Source: Caryophanales bacterium (GTDB lineage Bacteria > Bacillota_I > Bacilli_A > RFN20 > CAG-826). From it: 26,993 bases of DNA. This document shows positions 15,707-24,404 of the stretch, one piece after another; position 1 is the first letter of the stretch; every line of letters starts with the position of its first letter. The stretch lies in NCBI GenBank assembly GCA_028723545.1, contig JAQYER010000013.1:1-26993 (forward strand), in the 5' to 3' direction. The position numbers and the translations under genes are program-made. The notes under the pieces were generated by a model. The model worked only from the letters and a program-made list of their open reading frames with translations. It was not told the DNA's origin and did not search any database.

Positions 15707-18262
15707 ATGAAAAAAATATCAAAAATATTAATGGCGTTATCATTAATTTTTACTCTAAATAGTTGCAATATTATTTTCGGTACAACCTCTTCAAACACAT
15801 CTTCATCTTCTACTAATACAATTACTGATGCAAAACCTTCTTCAGTTGAAGTAAGTCCAAAAAGTGTTGCGGTAGTGATTGGAAACACTCATCAATTAAA
15901 TGCTTCAGTTTATCCTCTTGAAGCTAAACAAGATGTTGTTTGGAAATCTTCAAAACTCAATATCGCTACAGTGGATGAAGAAACTGGTTTAGTAACCGCT
16001 AAAGCAATTGGTGTTACTAAAATTTATGCATATGCCAAAGAAAATCAATTAATTTCTGATTATTGTACTTTAACAGTCGCTAGTGAAGTGATTGAGGCTA
16101 CTTCTTTATCTTTAGATAAGCATGAAGTTGAATTAAATCTTGATCAAACATTAATTTTACATGCGACACTTGAACCAACTAATTCTACTGGTGGAGTTCA
16201 ATGGAGTAGTAGTGATGACTCAATTGTAAGCGTTAATAACAGTGGAAAATTAACTGCGACTGGGTTTGGCGAGGCCATTATTAAAGCTACTGCCGCAAGC
16301 AATTCAACGGTCTATGATGAATGTAAAGTAACAGTTAAAAAAGTTCATGTCGATACGGTTGCGCTTGAAAAACATTCTTTAGAAGCATCAACTGGTTCAA
16401 CTATTAATTTAACTGCAAATGTTCTTCCAACAAATGCCAATGATAAATCATTAACTTGGACTAGTTCAAATACAGAAGTCGCTTCAATAATTAATGATGG
16501 TGAAATTAGATGTTTAAAAGCCGGTGAAACAATTATTACTGCGACATCAAATGATAATAATAATGCTTATGATTCATTAAATTTAAGTGTTATTGATGTT
16601 CATCCAACATCGTTTTCATTATCTAAATCATCATTGAGTTTAACAATCAATTCAACCGCAACTTTAGAAACAATATTTGTTCCAGAAAATACTTCTAATA
16701 AAAATGTTATTTGGGAAAGTGAAAATGAAAATGTTGCAACAATAAATAATGGTGTTGTTACTGCAATTAATTATGGAACTACTTCAATTAAAGCAACAAC
16801 TGAAGATGGAAATTTAGAATCAACATGCGTTGTCACTGTTGAAGAAATTGCTAAACAAGAAATGAATTATCTTCAAGAAGATTTATCTGATCATTCTGTT
16901 TATCAAATAGACGCTATCCCATCAACCGGTAGTCCAAAAATGATTGTTATTCCAATTTGGTTTACTGATTCAACAAGCTATATTTCTTCTTCTGAAAAAG
17001 CATTTGTAAGAGAAGATATTGAAAAAGCATATTTTGGTATGAACGAAGAAACAGGTTGGAGAAGTGTTAAAACATATTATCAAGAAGAATCACATAATAA
17101 GCTTACTCTTGATGGAGTTGTTACTGATTGGTATTCATGTGGATATCGCTCATCAAGTGTTAGTGAATCTAACACAACTTCAATTGTGAAAAACGCTGCT
17201 AATTGGTTTAAAACAAATAACCCAGATACATATAATGATTATGACACAAATAATGATGGATATTTAGATGCTTTAGTGCTCATTTATGCTGCACCAGATT
17301 ATATATCATCAAGTTCAAAAAATGACAATTTATGGGCATATTGTTATTGGATTCAAGAAAGCAATAATGATTTATCAAATCCAATTCCTAATGTATTTTT
17401 CTGGGCTTCATATGATTTTATGTATGGAAGAAATAATCCAAAAGTCGGTTCATATGGTGGTGGAGATACAAGATATTGTAATATTGATACCCACACATAT
17501 ATCCATGAAATGGGCCATATATTCGGATTAAATGATTATTATGATTATAATAATGGCTATTCAGCAGCCGGTGGATTCTCAATGCAAGATTATAATGTCG
17601 GTGGACATGACCCTTATAGCGTGATGTCTTTAGGATGGGCATCTCCATATGTTCCAGTCGACACAATTACTATTGAAATAAATCCATTCCAACAATCCGG
17701 TGATTTAATTTTATTAAGTCCGAATTTTAGAAATTCACCTTTTGATGAATATTTATTAATTGAACTTTATACTCCAACTGGATTAAATGAATTTGATGCG
17801 AATAATACATATCAAAATGCTTATCCACAAGGTCCTTCATTACCTGGATGTCGTATTTGGCACGTCGACGCTCGTTTAGCAACTTACCAATCTAAATCAT
17901 TTGTCTTAGAAACTGATCCTTCAATTTATGAAACAAAGCAATATATTAATGCCTTTACTAATTCAACATTTGTTTCTAGTGAGGATGGACGTGGAAGTGT
18001 CCTTGCTTCTTCAAGCACTGATAGTTATGCGAATTATCGTGAATTACAATTAATTAGAAAAAATTATTTAACTGATCCAAAATGCGATGAAGTATTATCT
18101 TATTCAAATTTATTTGTTACTGGAGATACATTTGATATGAATACATATGCGAAAGTATTCTACAATAACGGTAAATTAAATAATGGTAAACAATTAGGGT
18201 ATCGAGTTTCATTTGATTCAGTTACTTCAACTAAAGCCACAATTACAATTACGAAAGGATAA
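15707..18262 (+). CDS. Surface lipoprotein with four Big_2 Ig domains and an M6-like metalloprotease domain
   Basis: This 851-residue lipoprotein is exported (signal with lipobox LNSC, Cys20) and tethered through a Ser/Thr-rich linker. Four bacterial Ig-like (Big_2) repeats follow at about 45-125, 127-212, 214-298 and 300-382, each with a WxSS/SxNxxVA(T/S) core and a G.(T/A).I.A strand. The catalytic part has YDTNNDGYLDALVLIYA and the zinc site HEMGHIFGLND (His600, Glu601, His604, Asp610), then DPYSVMSLGW, where the Met-turn is expected. This matches immune-inhibitor-A (M6)-type proteases. It probably cleaves extracellular proteins, perhaps host or mucin-linked ones, but the substrate is inferred. 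AGGAGG lies eight bases upstream of the ATG. The following HAD gene starts five bases after its stop. Confidence 0.88.
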   Translation: MKKISKILMALSLIFTLNSCNIIFGTTSSNTSSSSTNTITDAKPSSVEVSPKSVAVVIGNTHQLNASVYPLEAKQDVVWKSSKLNIATVDEETGLVTAKAIGVTKIYAYAKENQLISDYCTLTVASEVIEATSLSLDKHEVELNLDQTLILHATLEPTNSTGGVQWSSSDDSIVSVNNSGKLTATGFGEAIIKATAASNSTVYDECKVTVKKVHVDTVALEKHSLEASTGSTINLTANVLPTNANDKSLTWTSSNTEVASIINDGEIRCLKAGETIITATSNDNNNAYDSLNLSVIDVHPTSFSLSKSSLSLTINSTATLETIFVPENTSNKNVIWESENENVATINNGVVTAINYGTTSIKATTEDGNLESTCVVTVEEIAKQEMNYLQEDLSDHSVYQIDAIPSTGSPKMIVIPIWFTDSTSYISSSEKAFVREDIEKAYFGMNEETGWRSVKTYYQEESHNKLTLDGVVTDWYSCGYRSSSVSESNTTSIVKNAANWFKTNNPDTYNDYDTNNDGYLDALVLIYAAPDYISSSSKNDNLWAYCYWIQESNNDLSNPIPNVFFWASYDFMYGRNNPKVGSYGGGDTRYCNIDTHTYIHEMGHIFGLNDYYDYNNGYSAAGGFSMQDYNVGGHDPYSVMSLGWASPYVPVDTITIEINPFQQSGDLILLSPNFRNSPFDEYLLIELYTPTGLNEFDANNTYQNAYPQGPSLPGCRIWHVDARLATYQSKSFVLETDPSIYETKQYINAFTNSTFVSSEDGRGSVLASSSTDSYANYRELQLIRKNYLTDPKCDEVLSYSNLFVTGDTFDMNTYAKVFYNNGKLNNGKQLGYRVSFDSVTSTKATITITKG

Positions 18263-18267
18263 AATTT

Positions 18268-19020
18268 ATGGCCATTAAATACATTATTTTCGATTTAGAC
18301 GACACTTTATTAAGAAAAAACAAAACTATTAGCGAATACACAATAGAAACAATGAAAAAAGCCCAAGAAAAAGGCTATAAAATTGTATTTAATACTTCTA
18401 GGTCTTTTCAAAATTCCAAAGATTATTATGATTTATTAAAAGCTGATTATGGTATTTTCAATGGTGGATGCCAAATCGTTGATAAAGATGGCAATAATTT
18501 ATATTCAAAAACAATTCCTAGTGAACAAACTCAAATAATTACTAAATATTTAAATACTGTTTGTGAAAAAATATCCGTTCAAACTCCTACTTCTTTTTTA
18601 GCGAGTGATAAAGAATACAAATCACAAAATGCGATATGGACTAATTTTGAAAATGGTTATTATGGTGAATCATATAAGATTTTATGTTTATCAATGGACC
18701 ATGATTTCATTGAATCAATTGCGAATAAATATAATCTTGAATTCCAAAATTATTTAAATCGAGGATGGCATCGTCTATCTGTTAAAGGTGCTTCTAAATG
18801 GAATGGCATCCTTCATTTTTTAGAAATAGTGAATGGAACACCTGATGAAATAATGACTTTTGGTGATGATTTTGGCGATCAAGAAATGATTGAAAAAGCC
18901 AAAATTGGAGTGGCGATGAAAAATTCTCAACCAGTTGTGTTAGAACACGCAAAATATGTGGCATTATCGAATGAAGAAGATGGTGTCGCGCATTTTATCG
19001 AAGATAATTTATTAAAATAA
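18268..19020 (+). CDS. Cof-type HAD-superfamily hydrolase
   Basis: This soluble phosphatase of the Cof/YidA branch acts on sugar phosphates or similar small metabolites. Motif I is FDLDDTLL (Asp9, Asp11), motif II the FNTSRS segment, motif III the Lys of SVKGASKWNG, and motif IV MTFGDDFGDQEM. A C2-type cap lies between motifs II and III. At 250 residues it is slightly shorter than typical Cof proteins (about 265). AAAGGA lies eight bases before the ATG. It is part of a tight run: five bases after the metalloprotease gene and two before the next start. The substrate is not predictable. Confidence 0.9.
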   Translation: MAIKYIIFDLDDTLLRKNKTISEYTIETMKKAQEKGYKIVFNTSRSFQNSKDYYDLLKADYGIFNGGCQIVDKDGNNLYSKTIPSEQTQIITKYLNTVCEKISVQTPTSFLASDKEYKSQNAIWTNFENGYYGESYKILCLSMDHDFIESIANKYNLEFQNYLNRGWHRLSVKGASKWNGILHFLEIVNGTPDEIMTFGDDFGDQEMIEKAKIGVAMKNSQPVVLEHAKYVALSNEEDGVAHFIEDNLLK

Positions 19021-19022
19021 TT

Positions 19023-19652
19023 ATGCCATACATCATCGCGTTAAATGGCCCATCTTGTGCTGGGAAAACATATATCTCAAATATTATTAAAAATATCGAT
19101 CCAAATCGCATATCAATTTTAAGTTACGATTCTTATTGTGTTGATCATGGAAATTTATCAATCGAAGAAATTAAAAAGATTAATTATGATATTCCTTCTT
19201 CATATGATGGGGAATTATTAACCAAACATATTAATGATTTAAAAAATAATAAATCAATTAATTGCCCAATATATAATTTCGCTAAACACCGAAGAAGTGA
19301 AAAGACAAATATCTTCCATCCAAATGACATTATTATCGTCGAAGGAATAATGGTTTTCCAAGTTGAACAATTATTAAAAGATGGATATGACTTAAAAGTA
19401 TTTGTTAAAGCTAAAGAAGACACAAGATATGAAAGAAGATTTAAAAGAGATCAAATTGAAAGAGGAAGAAGTCCTGAATCAATTATTTATCAATGGAACA
19501 CAACTGTTCAACCATCATGTGAAATATATATTGAACCATTAATTAAATACGCTGATATTGTTTTAGAAAACGATATTAATAATGGTGAAATCAAAAACAT
19601 TGATTTATTAATTAATAAAGTAAAGGAATTATTAAAAAATGAAAAATTATAA
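19023..19652 (+). CDS. Uridine kinase-like P-loop kinase
   Basis: This kinase most likely phosphorylates uridine or cytidine in pyrimidine salvage. The Walker A loop is GPSCAGKT (residues 9-16). The DSYCVDHGNLS segment, NYDIPSSYDGELL, CPIYNFAKHRR, VEGIMVF and ERRFKRDQIERGRS all follow the order in Udk proteins, with Arg-rich lid residues and ADIVLEN near the end. At 209 residues the length is normal. It starts two bases after the HAD gene without a clear ribosome binding site, suggesting coupling, and its end overlaps the next gene by 14 bases. Some Udk-family proteins have other substrates, so I keep the name general. Confidence 0.85.
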   Translation: MPYIIALNGPSCAGKTYISNIIKNIDPNRISILSYDSYCVDHGNLSIEEIKKINYDIPSSYDGELLTKHINDLKNNKSINCPIYNFAKHRRSEKTNIFHPNDIIIVEGIMVFQVEQLLKDGYDLKVFVKAKEDTRYERRFKRDQIERGRSPESIIYQWNTTVQPSCEIYIEPLIKYADIVLENDINNGEIKNIDLLINKVKELLKNEKL

Positions 19653-20301
19653 ATATATTTTCTTTGATTTAGATGGAACTTTATTAGATACATTAAATGA
19701 TATTGTTTATGCAATTAACAAGACAATGGAACAATTTTCATATGATCTTCGTTTTGATTATGAAAGCGGAAAATATCTTATTGGGTCGGGTGCTAAAATT
19801 CTTGTTCAACGCGCTTTATCATCGCTAAATTTAAACGAAGAACAAATTAATCAATTTTACGAAGCTTATTTACCTAATTATTTAAAATATCAAGGCATGT
19901 CAACTTATCCTTTTGAAACAGTTATCGATACTTTAAAAACATTAAATGATAGTGGAATAAAATTATTTATTACGACAAATAAACCACAAAAAATGTCTGA
20001 TGATATTATTTATCGATTAAATATGAATCAATATTTTATAGAAAATATTGGTCAAAGCGAACGTTTTATAAGAAAACCAGATCCAGATGTCTTAAATTAT
20101 TTGATTAAAAAATATAATATTAATAAAGAAGAAATACTATATGTAGGTGATTCAAGTGTTGATTATGAATTCGCTAAAACAATTAATCTAGATATGGCTT
20201 TTTGTGATTATGGATACGAAACGAATAAACAACAATTAATTCAAAAAGCCGATTATGTTTTATATAAATTTAGTGATTTATTAGACATTGTTAATCACTA
20301 A
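19639..20301 (+). CDS. HAD-superfamily phosphatase, phosphoglycolate phosphatase-like
   Basis: This 220-residue soluble HAD enzyme shows motif I FFDLDGTLLDT (Asp10, Asp12), motif II TTNKPQ, the motif III Lys in RKPDPDVL and motif IV YVGDSSVDYEFA. A helical C1 cap lies after motif I, as in Gph/PpaX proteins, which dephosphorylate 2-phosphoglycolate or hydrolyse pyrophosphate. It overlaps the kinase gene by 14 bases, and AAGGAA inside that gene serves as ribosome binding site. It is the last gene of the run that begins with the metalloprotease, closed by the terminator at 20331. The real substrate is unknown. Confidence 0.88.
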   Translation: MKNYKYIFFDLDGTLLDTLNDIVYAINKTMEQFSYDLRFDYESGKYLIGSGAKILVQRALSSLNLNEEQINQFYEAYLPNYLKYQGMSTYPFETVIDTLKTLNDSGIKLFITTNKPQKMSDDIIYRLNMNQYFIENIGQSERFIRKPDPDVLNYLIKKYNINKEEILYVGDSSVDYEFAKTINLDMAFCDYGYETNKQQLIQKADYVLYKFSDLLDIVNH

Positions 20302-20330
20302 TGTTGACTATCATAACAAATCAATTATAG

Positions 20331-20365
20331 ATGATGAAAAAAATATAATTTTTCATCATTTTTTT
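20331..20365 (+). terminator. Strong Rho-independent terminator
   Basis: ATGATGAAAAA (20331-20341) pairs perfectly with TTTTTCATCAT (20349-20359) across a 7-base loop and continues into seven T residues. Confidence 0.9.
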
Positions 20366-20366
20366 A

Positions 20367-20396
20367 TTGTATTATTTTTGCTTATGTGCGTAAAAT
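20367..20396 (+). promoter_or_regulatory. Promoter of the regulator-ABC transporter operon
   Basis: TTGTAT (20367-20372) and TAAAAT (20391-20396) have an 18-base spacer. Initiation near 20403 would fall in the GTTAAC array. Confidence 0.5.
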
Positions 20397-20425
20397 TAAC
20401 TAAGTTAACAGTTAACATTGTTAAC
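20396..20425 (+). promoter_or_regulatory. Operator array of tandem GTTAAC palindromes
   Basis: Three perfect GTTAAC palindromes lie at 20404-20409, 20411-20416 and 20420-20425, and a further TTAAC half at 20396-20400. They cover the likely transcription start and sit just before the regulator gene, as expected for autoregulation. Confidence 0.6.
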
Positions 20426-20448
20426 ATGTGTATATAGGAGATAATAAC

Positions 20449-20916
20449 ATGAACGAATTAGAAACATTAAAAGAAGAATTAACTTACAGTATTAATAAAT
20501 TTCGTAAATTTAGTACAAGTAAGGATAATCGGTTAGTTAAATATTCTGAACAAGAACGTTATATTCTTTTATTTATGTATGAAAATTTAAAACAAGGAAT
20601 CGAATATGTTTCTGCGAAAGATATTATGAAAAAACTTTTTATTGGAAAAGAAGTATTATCTCGAACGATGAGAAAATTAATATCGATGAAAGCTGTTTTA
20701 AGAAAAGTGAATGTTAATAATAAAAGATGTGTCAATTATTGTTTAACTAAAACAACTATTTCTGATTGTGTTGTTATCCAAGCATCACTTGATAGTGATA
20801 TTGAGTCATTAATTAATATTTTAGGTGTAGAAGATTCAAAATCATTAATTAGAATTATAACAAAAGCATTTAATGCGATTGAATTAAAGCAAATGTTAGG
20901 GGAGGTTGAAGACTGA
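20449..20916 (+). CDS. Winged-helix transcriptional regulator, MarR-like
   Basis: This small protein (155 residues) probably represses its own operon. The middle (about 25-105) has the helix pattern of a winged helix-turn-helix: ERYILLFMYENL, then SAKDIMKKLFIGKEVLSRTMRKLISMKAV as the recognition region, then a basic wing (RKVNVNNKRCVNYCLT). The C-terminal helices probably dimerise. A longer frame opens at GTG 20428, but ATG 20449 has AGGAG eight bases upstream, while the earlier codons overlap the operator. Its TGA overlaps the ATG of the ABC transporter gene (TGATG), and GGGGAGG near its end is the RBS for that gene. The signal sensed is unknown; an antimicrobial or envelope stress cue is a reasonable guess. 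Confidence 0.75.
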   Translation: MNELETLKEELTYSINKFRKFSTSKDNRLVKYSEQERYILLFMYENLKQGIEYVSAKDIMKKLFIGKEVLSRTMRKLISMKAVLRKVNVNNKRCVNYCLTKTTISDCVVIQASLDSDIESLINILGVEDSKSLIRIITKAFNAIELKQMLGEVED

Positions 20917-23393
20917 TGTTACAGTTAAAAAATATTACTAAAGATTATGTTACTGGTTCACAAACAACCCATGCGTTAAAAGGGGTGTCTCTTTCATTTC
21001 GTAAAAACGAATTCGTTTCAATTTTAGGAGCGTCTGGTTGTGGTAAAACAACTCTTTTAAATATTATCGGTGGTCTTGATCGTTATACTGATGGAGATTT
21101 ATTAATTAAAGGAAAATCAACTAAACAATATAAAGATCGCGATTGGGATACATATCGAAATCACTCAATTGGCTTTATTTTCCAAAGCTATAATTTAATT
21201 ATGCATCAAAACATTACTCGTAATGTTGAATTAGCTTTAACGATTAGTGGTGTTTCATATAAAGAAAGAAGAGAAAGAGCTATCAATGCTTTAAAACGAG
21301 TTGGATTAGAAAAAGAAATTAATAAAATGCCTAACCAATTATCTGGTGGACAAATGCAAAGAGTCGCTATTGCGCGTGCTTTAGTCAATAATCCAGAAAT
21401 TTTATTAGCTGATGAACCTACTGGAGCGTTAGACAGTGAAACTTCCATTCAAATAATGGAATTATTAAAAGAAATTGCTTCTGATCGCCTTGTTATTATG
21501 GTTACTCATAACCCTGATTTAGCGAATCAATATTCAACAAGAATTATTAAACTTCACGATGGATTAGTTATTGATGATTCTATGCCAGTAAATGAACAAG
21601 AAATCATTGAAGAAAATAAAATTTATGAAGTTGAAAAAATTGATAAAAACAAAACTAAAAAAGCATCAATGTCTTTTCTTACATCAATCGCGTTATCTTT
21701 TAAAAACCTTTGGTCTAAAAAAGGAAGAACAATTTTAACTGGTTTTGCTGGTTCAATTGGAATTATTGGTATTGCTCTTATTTTATCAATTTCCGATGGA
21801 TTTAATACTTATATTAAGCAAGTTGAATCGGATGCATTAAGTGAATACCCTTTATCAATTTATGAAAAAGAGACTTCCACTGAAGCATATGCTTCAATTT
21901 TAGTTCCAACCGCCTCAGAAGAAGAGGAAAAATATCCAAAAGATGATAAAGTCACTCAATCAACAATATTAGGTAAAGTTGGAACATTAATGTCTCAAAC
22001 AACAGTAAACAACTTAACATCATTTAAACAATATTTAGATACTGATGAATTTAAAAATGAATATAGTGATACTTTAAATGGCATTCAATATTCATATAAT
22101 TTGAAATTTGAATCATATACAATTGATGAACAAACAGGCAATGTTAATAAAGTATATCCATTTAATTTTTCAACTGGTGATTCCACGATTGACACATATT
22201 TTTCAATGATTTCAAATTATTTGCCTTCATATACTGAATTATTAAATAACAACGAAATGTTAAATAATCAATATGATGTCTTAAGAGGCCATATGCCAAC
22301 AAATAAAAACGAAGTTATCGTCATGGTTGATGAATACAATAGAATCGATGATATGACTTTGTTAACTTTAGGATTAAAAGATAAAGATTCATTAAAAGAT
22401 ATCATGAATGGTGAAGATGAACCTTATGAAGGAACATTAGATGATTTAATTGGTCTTAAATATAATATTATGACAATTGGGGATTATTATATTAAAGGCA
22501 ATATCGAAGAAGAAACAGGCGTTCAACTATACTCATATATTAAAAATTCAAAAGATAATTTAAAAGTGGCGGTCAAAAATGTATCTACTCAAATTGAAGT
22601 AGTGGGTGTTGTTCGTAAAAAACAATCCGCGACTTCAACATTTATGCAAAGAGGAATCGGATATCTTCCTGAATTAACTTATTATTTAATTGATCACAAT
22701 AACAACACAGATTTTGTTCAAGCTACATTAAACGATTCAACTCATGATTTAGTTTATGGAGGAACAATTGAAGAAGAAAGCTATAACAAAAGACTTAGTT
22801 CTCTTCAAATATGTGATTTAAACAAACCAAATATCATTCGTCTATATCCAAAATCATTCAATGACAAAGAAAAAGTTACTGAAATGATTTCAAATTATAA
22901 TAAGACAAGAGAAAACCAAAACGATGTCATTCGATACACTGATACAGTTTCATTATTAATGTCTAGCGTTAATGAAATTGTTAATTCAGTTACTTATGTT
23001 TTAATTGCTTTTGTTTCTATTTCCTTAATTGTTTCTTCAATCATGATTGCAATTATTACTTATGTTTCAGTTATTGAAAGAACGAAAGAAATTGGTGTAT
23101 TAAGGTCATTAGGGGCATCTAAAAGAAATGTCGCGAATGTCTTTAATGCCGAAACATTATTAATTGGATTTGTTTCCGGTGGATTAGGCGTTCTTATTTC
23201 TTTATTATTAATTATTCCAATTAACTTAATCTTATATTCGCTTGTTAGCATCCCTCATTTAGCGTTCCTTAGTTGGTATTGGTGTTTAGCGTTAATCGCC
23301 ATTTCAATGATATTGACATTTATTGCTGGATTAATTCCATCACAAATGGCCGCTAAACTGGACCCAGTTATCGCTTTAAGAAGCGGAGATTAA
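20916..23393 (+). CDS. ABC transporter fusion, MacB/LolD-type ATPase with FtsX permease
   Basis: One 825-residue chain combines both halves of a MacB-type (type VII) exporter. The ATPase domain (1 to about 225) has Walker A GASGCGKT (38-45), a Q-loop in IFQSYNL, the signature LSGGQMQRVAIARAL, Walker B ILLADEPTGALDS and the MVTHNPD switch His. After a charged linker comes a first membrane segment (about 275-295), a large outer domain of about 400 residues, and three C-terminal membrane segments with the FtsX motif ERTKEIGVLRSLGAS. The outer domain suggests mechanical transfer of lipids or peptides, as in bacteriocin-resistance and lipoprotein pumps. Its start overlaps the stop of the MarR-like gene, so the two are coupled. 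The cargo is not evident. Confidence 0.92.
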   Translation: MLQLKNITKDYVTGSQTTHALKGVSLSFRKNEFVSILGASGCGKTTLLNIIGGLDRYTDGDLLIKGKSTKQYKDRDWDTYRNHSIGFIFQSYNLIMHQNITRNVELALTISGVSYKERRERAINALKRVGLEKEINKMPNQLSGGQMQRVAIARALVNNPEILLADEPTGALDSETSIQIMELLKEIASDRLVIMVTHNPDLANQYSTRIIKLHDGLVIDDSMPVNEQEIIEENKIYEVEKIDKNKTKKASMSFLTSIALSFKNLWSKKGRTILTGFAGSIGIIGIALILSISDGFNTYIKQVESDALSEYPLSIYEKETSTEAYASILVPTASEEEEKYPKDDKVTQSTILGKVGTLMSQTTVNNLTSFKQYLDTDEFKNEYSDTLNGIQYSYNLKFESYTIDEQTGNVNKVYPFNFSTGDSTIDTYFSMISNYLPSYTELLNNNEMLNNQYDVLRGHMPTNKNEVIVMVDEYNRIDDMTLLTLGLKDKDSLKDIMNGEDEPYEGTLDDLIGLKYNIMTIGDYYIKGNIEEETGVQLYSYIKNSKDNLKVAVKNVSTQIEVVGVVRKKQSATSTFMQRGIGYLPELTYYLIDHNNNTDFVQATLNDSTHDLVYGGTIEEESYNKRLSSLQICDLNKPNIIRLYPKSFNDKEKVTEMISNYNKTRENQNDVIRYTDTVSLLMSSVNEIVNSVTYVLIAFVSISLIVSSIMIAIITYVSVIERTKEIGVLRSLGASKRNVANVFNAETLLIGFVSGGLGVLISLLLIIPINLILYSLVSIPHLAFLSWYWCLALIAISMILTFIAGLIPSQMAAKLDPVIALRSGD

Positions 23394-23394
23394 A

Positions 23395-23919
23395 ATGAAA
23401 TTATTATATAAACTTCAAGATGACCAATATCCATTTACATATATTGACCATGTTCGCAATATCGCTCGTGGATTCATTTTAAATGAACAAAGCGAAGTAT
23501 TGTTAGAATATATTTACGATGATGATGGATTTGGTCATCGTGATTATTATGAAACTCCTGGTGGTGGAGTAAAGGATAATGAATCACTTCAAGAAGCTTT
23601 AATAAGAGAAATTGAAGAAGAATGTGGATATTTAGTTCAAATTATTGATGAATTAGGTGAAGTAGACGATTATTACAATTTAATTCATCGTGAGAATCAT
23701 AACTATTATTTCATTGCTAAAGTCATTGGTGTTGGAAATAAAAAACAAGAACCAGATGAAATCAAGAGGATAAAAGATATTTCTTTCCATCCAATTGATG
23801 AAGCAATATCGCTTTATGAAAACATGCAAAATGAGTTAGTAGGTAAATTAGTTAAGCAAAGAGAATTGCCTTTATTATTGATGGTAAAAAATTATCTTTA
23901 CAAAAAAGATAAGAAATAG
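23395..23919 (+). CDS. NUDIX hydrolase
   Basis: This 174-residue soluble hydrolase acts on a nucleoside diphosphate-linked compound. The NUDIX box starts at Gly57 and reads GGVKDNE...REIEEECGY, matching G-x5-E-x7-REU-x-EE-x-GU. The N-terminal part (RNIARGFILNEQSEVLLEYI) is the usual first strand pair before the box, and EDGFGHRDYYETPGGG-like spacing gives a normal fold. The family is broad, so the substrate stays open; it differs from the ADPRase-type protein at 6418. It starts one base after the ABC transporter stop, with GGAG inside that gene as likely RBS, so it is probably the third gene of that operon. Confidence 0.87.
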   Translation: MKLLYKLQDDQYPFTYIDHVRNIARGFILNEQSEVLLEYIYDDDGFGHRDYYETPGGGVKDNESLQEALIREIEEECGYLVQIIDELGEVDDYYNLIHRENHNYYFIAKVIGVGNKKQEPDEIKRIKDISFHPIDEAISLYENMQNELVGKLVKQRELPLLLMVKNYLYKKDKK

Positions 23920-23936
23920 TATTATTTTTACTACGT

Positions 23937-24013
23937 GGCGACTGTGGTGAAGTGGTTAACACATCTGGCTGTGAACCAGACACTCAAGAGTTCGATTCTC
24001 TTCAGTCGCCCCA
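23937..24013 (+). tRNA. tRNA-His (anticodon GTG)
   Basis: The acceptor stem GCGACTG (23938-23944) pairs with CAGTCGC (24003-24009). The extra G at 23937 (G-1) faces C at 24010, the hallmark of tRNA-His. The anticodon stem TCTGG/CCAGA encloses the anticodon GTG at 23971-23973. The T arm is AAGAG-TTCGATT-CTCTT. CCA is encoded (24011-24013). Confidence 0.97.
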
Positions 24014-24150
24014 TATTGAAAGCATAGGTTTGATACCAAGAAAATATTGGTTTCAAGCCTTTTTTTGTTGATTTATAACCTATTTTTGCATTTTTCTTCG
24101 TCAATCTAGGTTCGAACCGATGATTCTTTACCATTCTTTGTGTCTTTTAT
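24012..24150 (+). repeat. Direct repeat copy 1, abutting tRNA-His
   Basis: From CATATTGAA onward this stretch matches 26507-26645 along about 139 bases with scattered substitutions and a few one-base gaps. It starts within the CCA end of the tRNA gene. It includes a terminator hairpin, then TATTTTTGCAT and CTTCGTCAA blocks and a GGTTC(G/T)AACC-like segment. The two copies bracket about 2.4 kb. Confidence 0.85.
24026..24066 (+). terminator. Terminator after tRNA-His, inside the repeat
   Basis: AGGTTTGATACCAA (24026-24039) pairs with TTGGTTTCAAGCCT (24047-24060) with one mismatch and a G-T pair, followed by seven T residues. Confidence 0.85.
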
Positions 24151-24166
24151 TTTCTACATTGAAGGT

Positions 24167-24365
24167 ATGGAAAACATAGAATCAAAAGGATGTCTAGATA
24201 ATTCATATCTTAAAACACTAGACGAAGATGAAAGAGAAATGATGATGAAGATGGTGATACTTAAGTTGAACACTTTTTATAAATAACTTAGAAATATTCA
24301 TATTTAGCAAAACGGTATCTCGTATTTGATGAGGATGGAAACTTAAACGAAATTATGATAAAGTA
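24167..24365 (+). pseudogene. Possible frameshifted small gene
   Basis: An ATG at 24167 opens 39 codons rich in Asp, Glu, Met and Lys, ending at TAA 24284-24286. Another frame then reads KRYLVFDEDGNLNEIMIK to a TAA at 24363-24365. Both pieces are coding-like and would join through one frameshift. No usable RBS is seen (AAGG lies almost on the ATG). The family is not recognised. This and the repeat fill the 390-base gap between the tRNA and the next gene. Confidence 0.25.
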
Positions 24366-24404
24366 AACAAAGAATAAAAAAACTAAAGAAGGAGAAAAAA
24401 TAAA

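Noticed and set aside
16082..16860. Tandem DNA repeat in the Ig-domain part of the metalloprotease gene
   Set aside because: The repetition is at protein level (Big_2 folds); the DNA copies are too diverged for a recent tandem repeat.
24012..24120. Minus-strand frame across the tRNA and repeat (coding for a Lys/Arg-rich 67-residue product)
   Set aside because: It is the antisense of tRNA-His and of the terminator repeat, has no RBS, and shows no protein-like pattern; it is a shadow.
24100..24125. GGTTCGAACC word that looks like a tRNA T-arm
   Set aside because: No acceptor, anticodon or D arm can be built around it on either strand, and copy 2 of the repeat has lost the palindrome.
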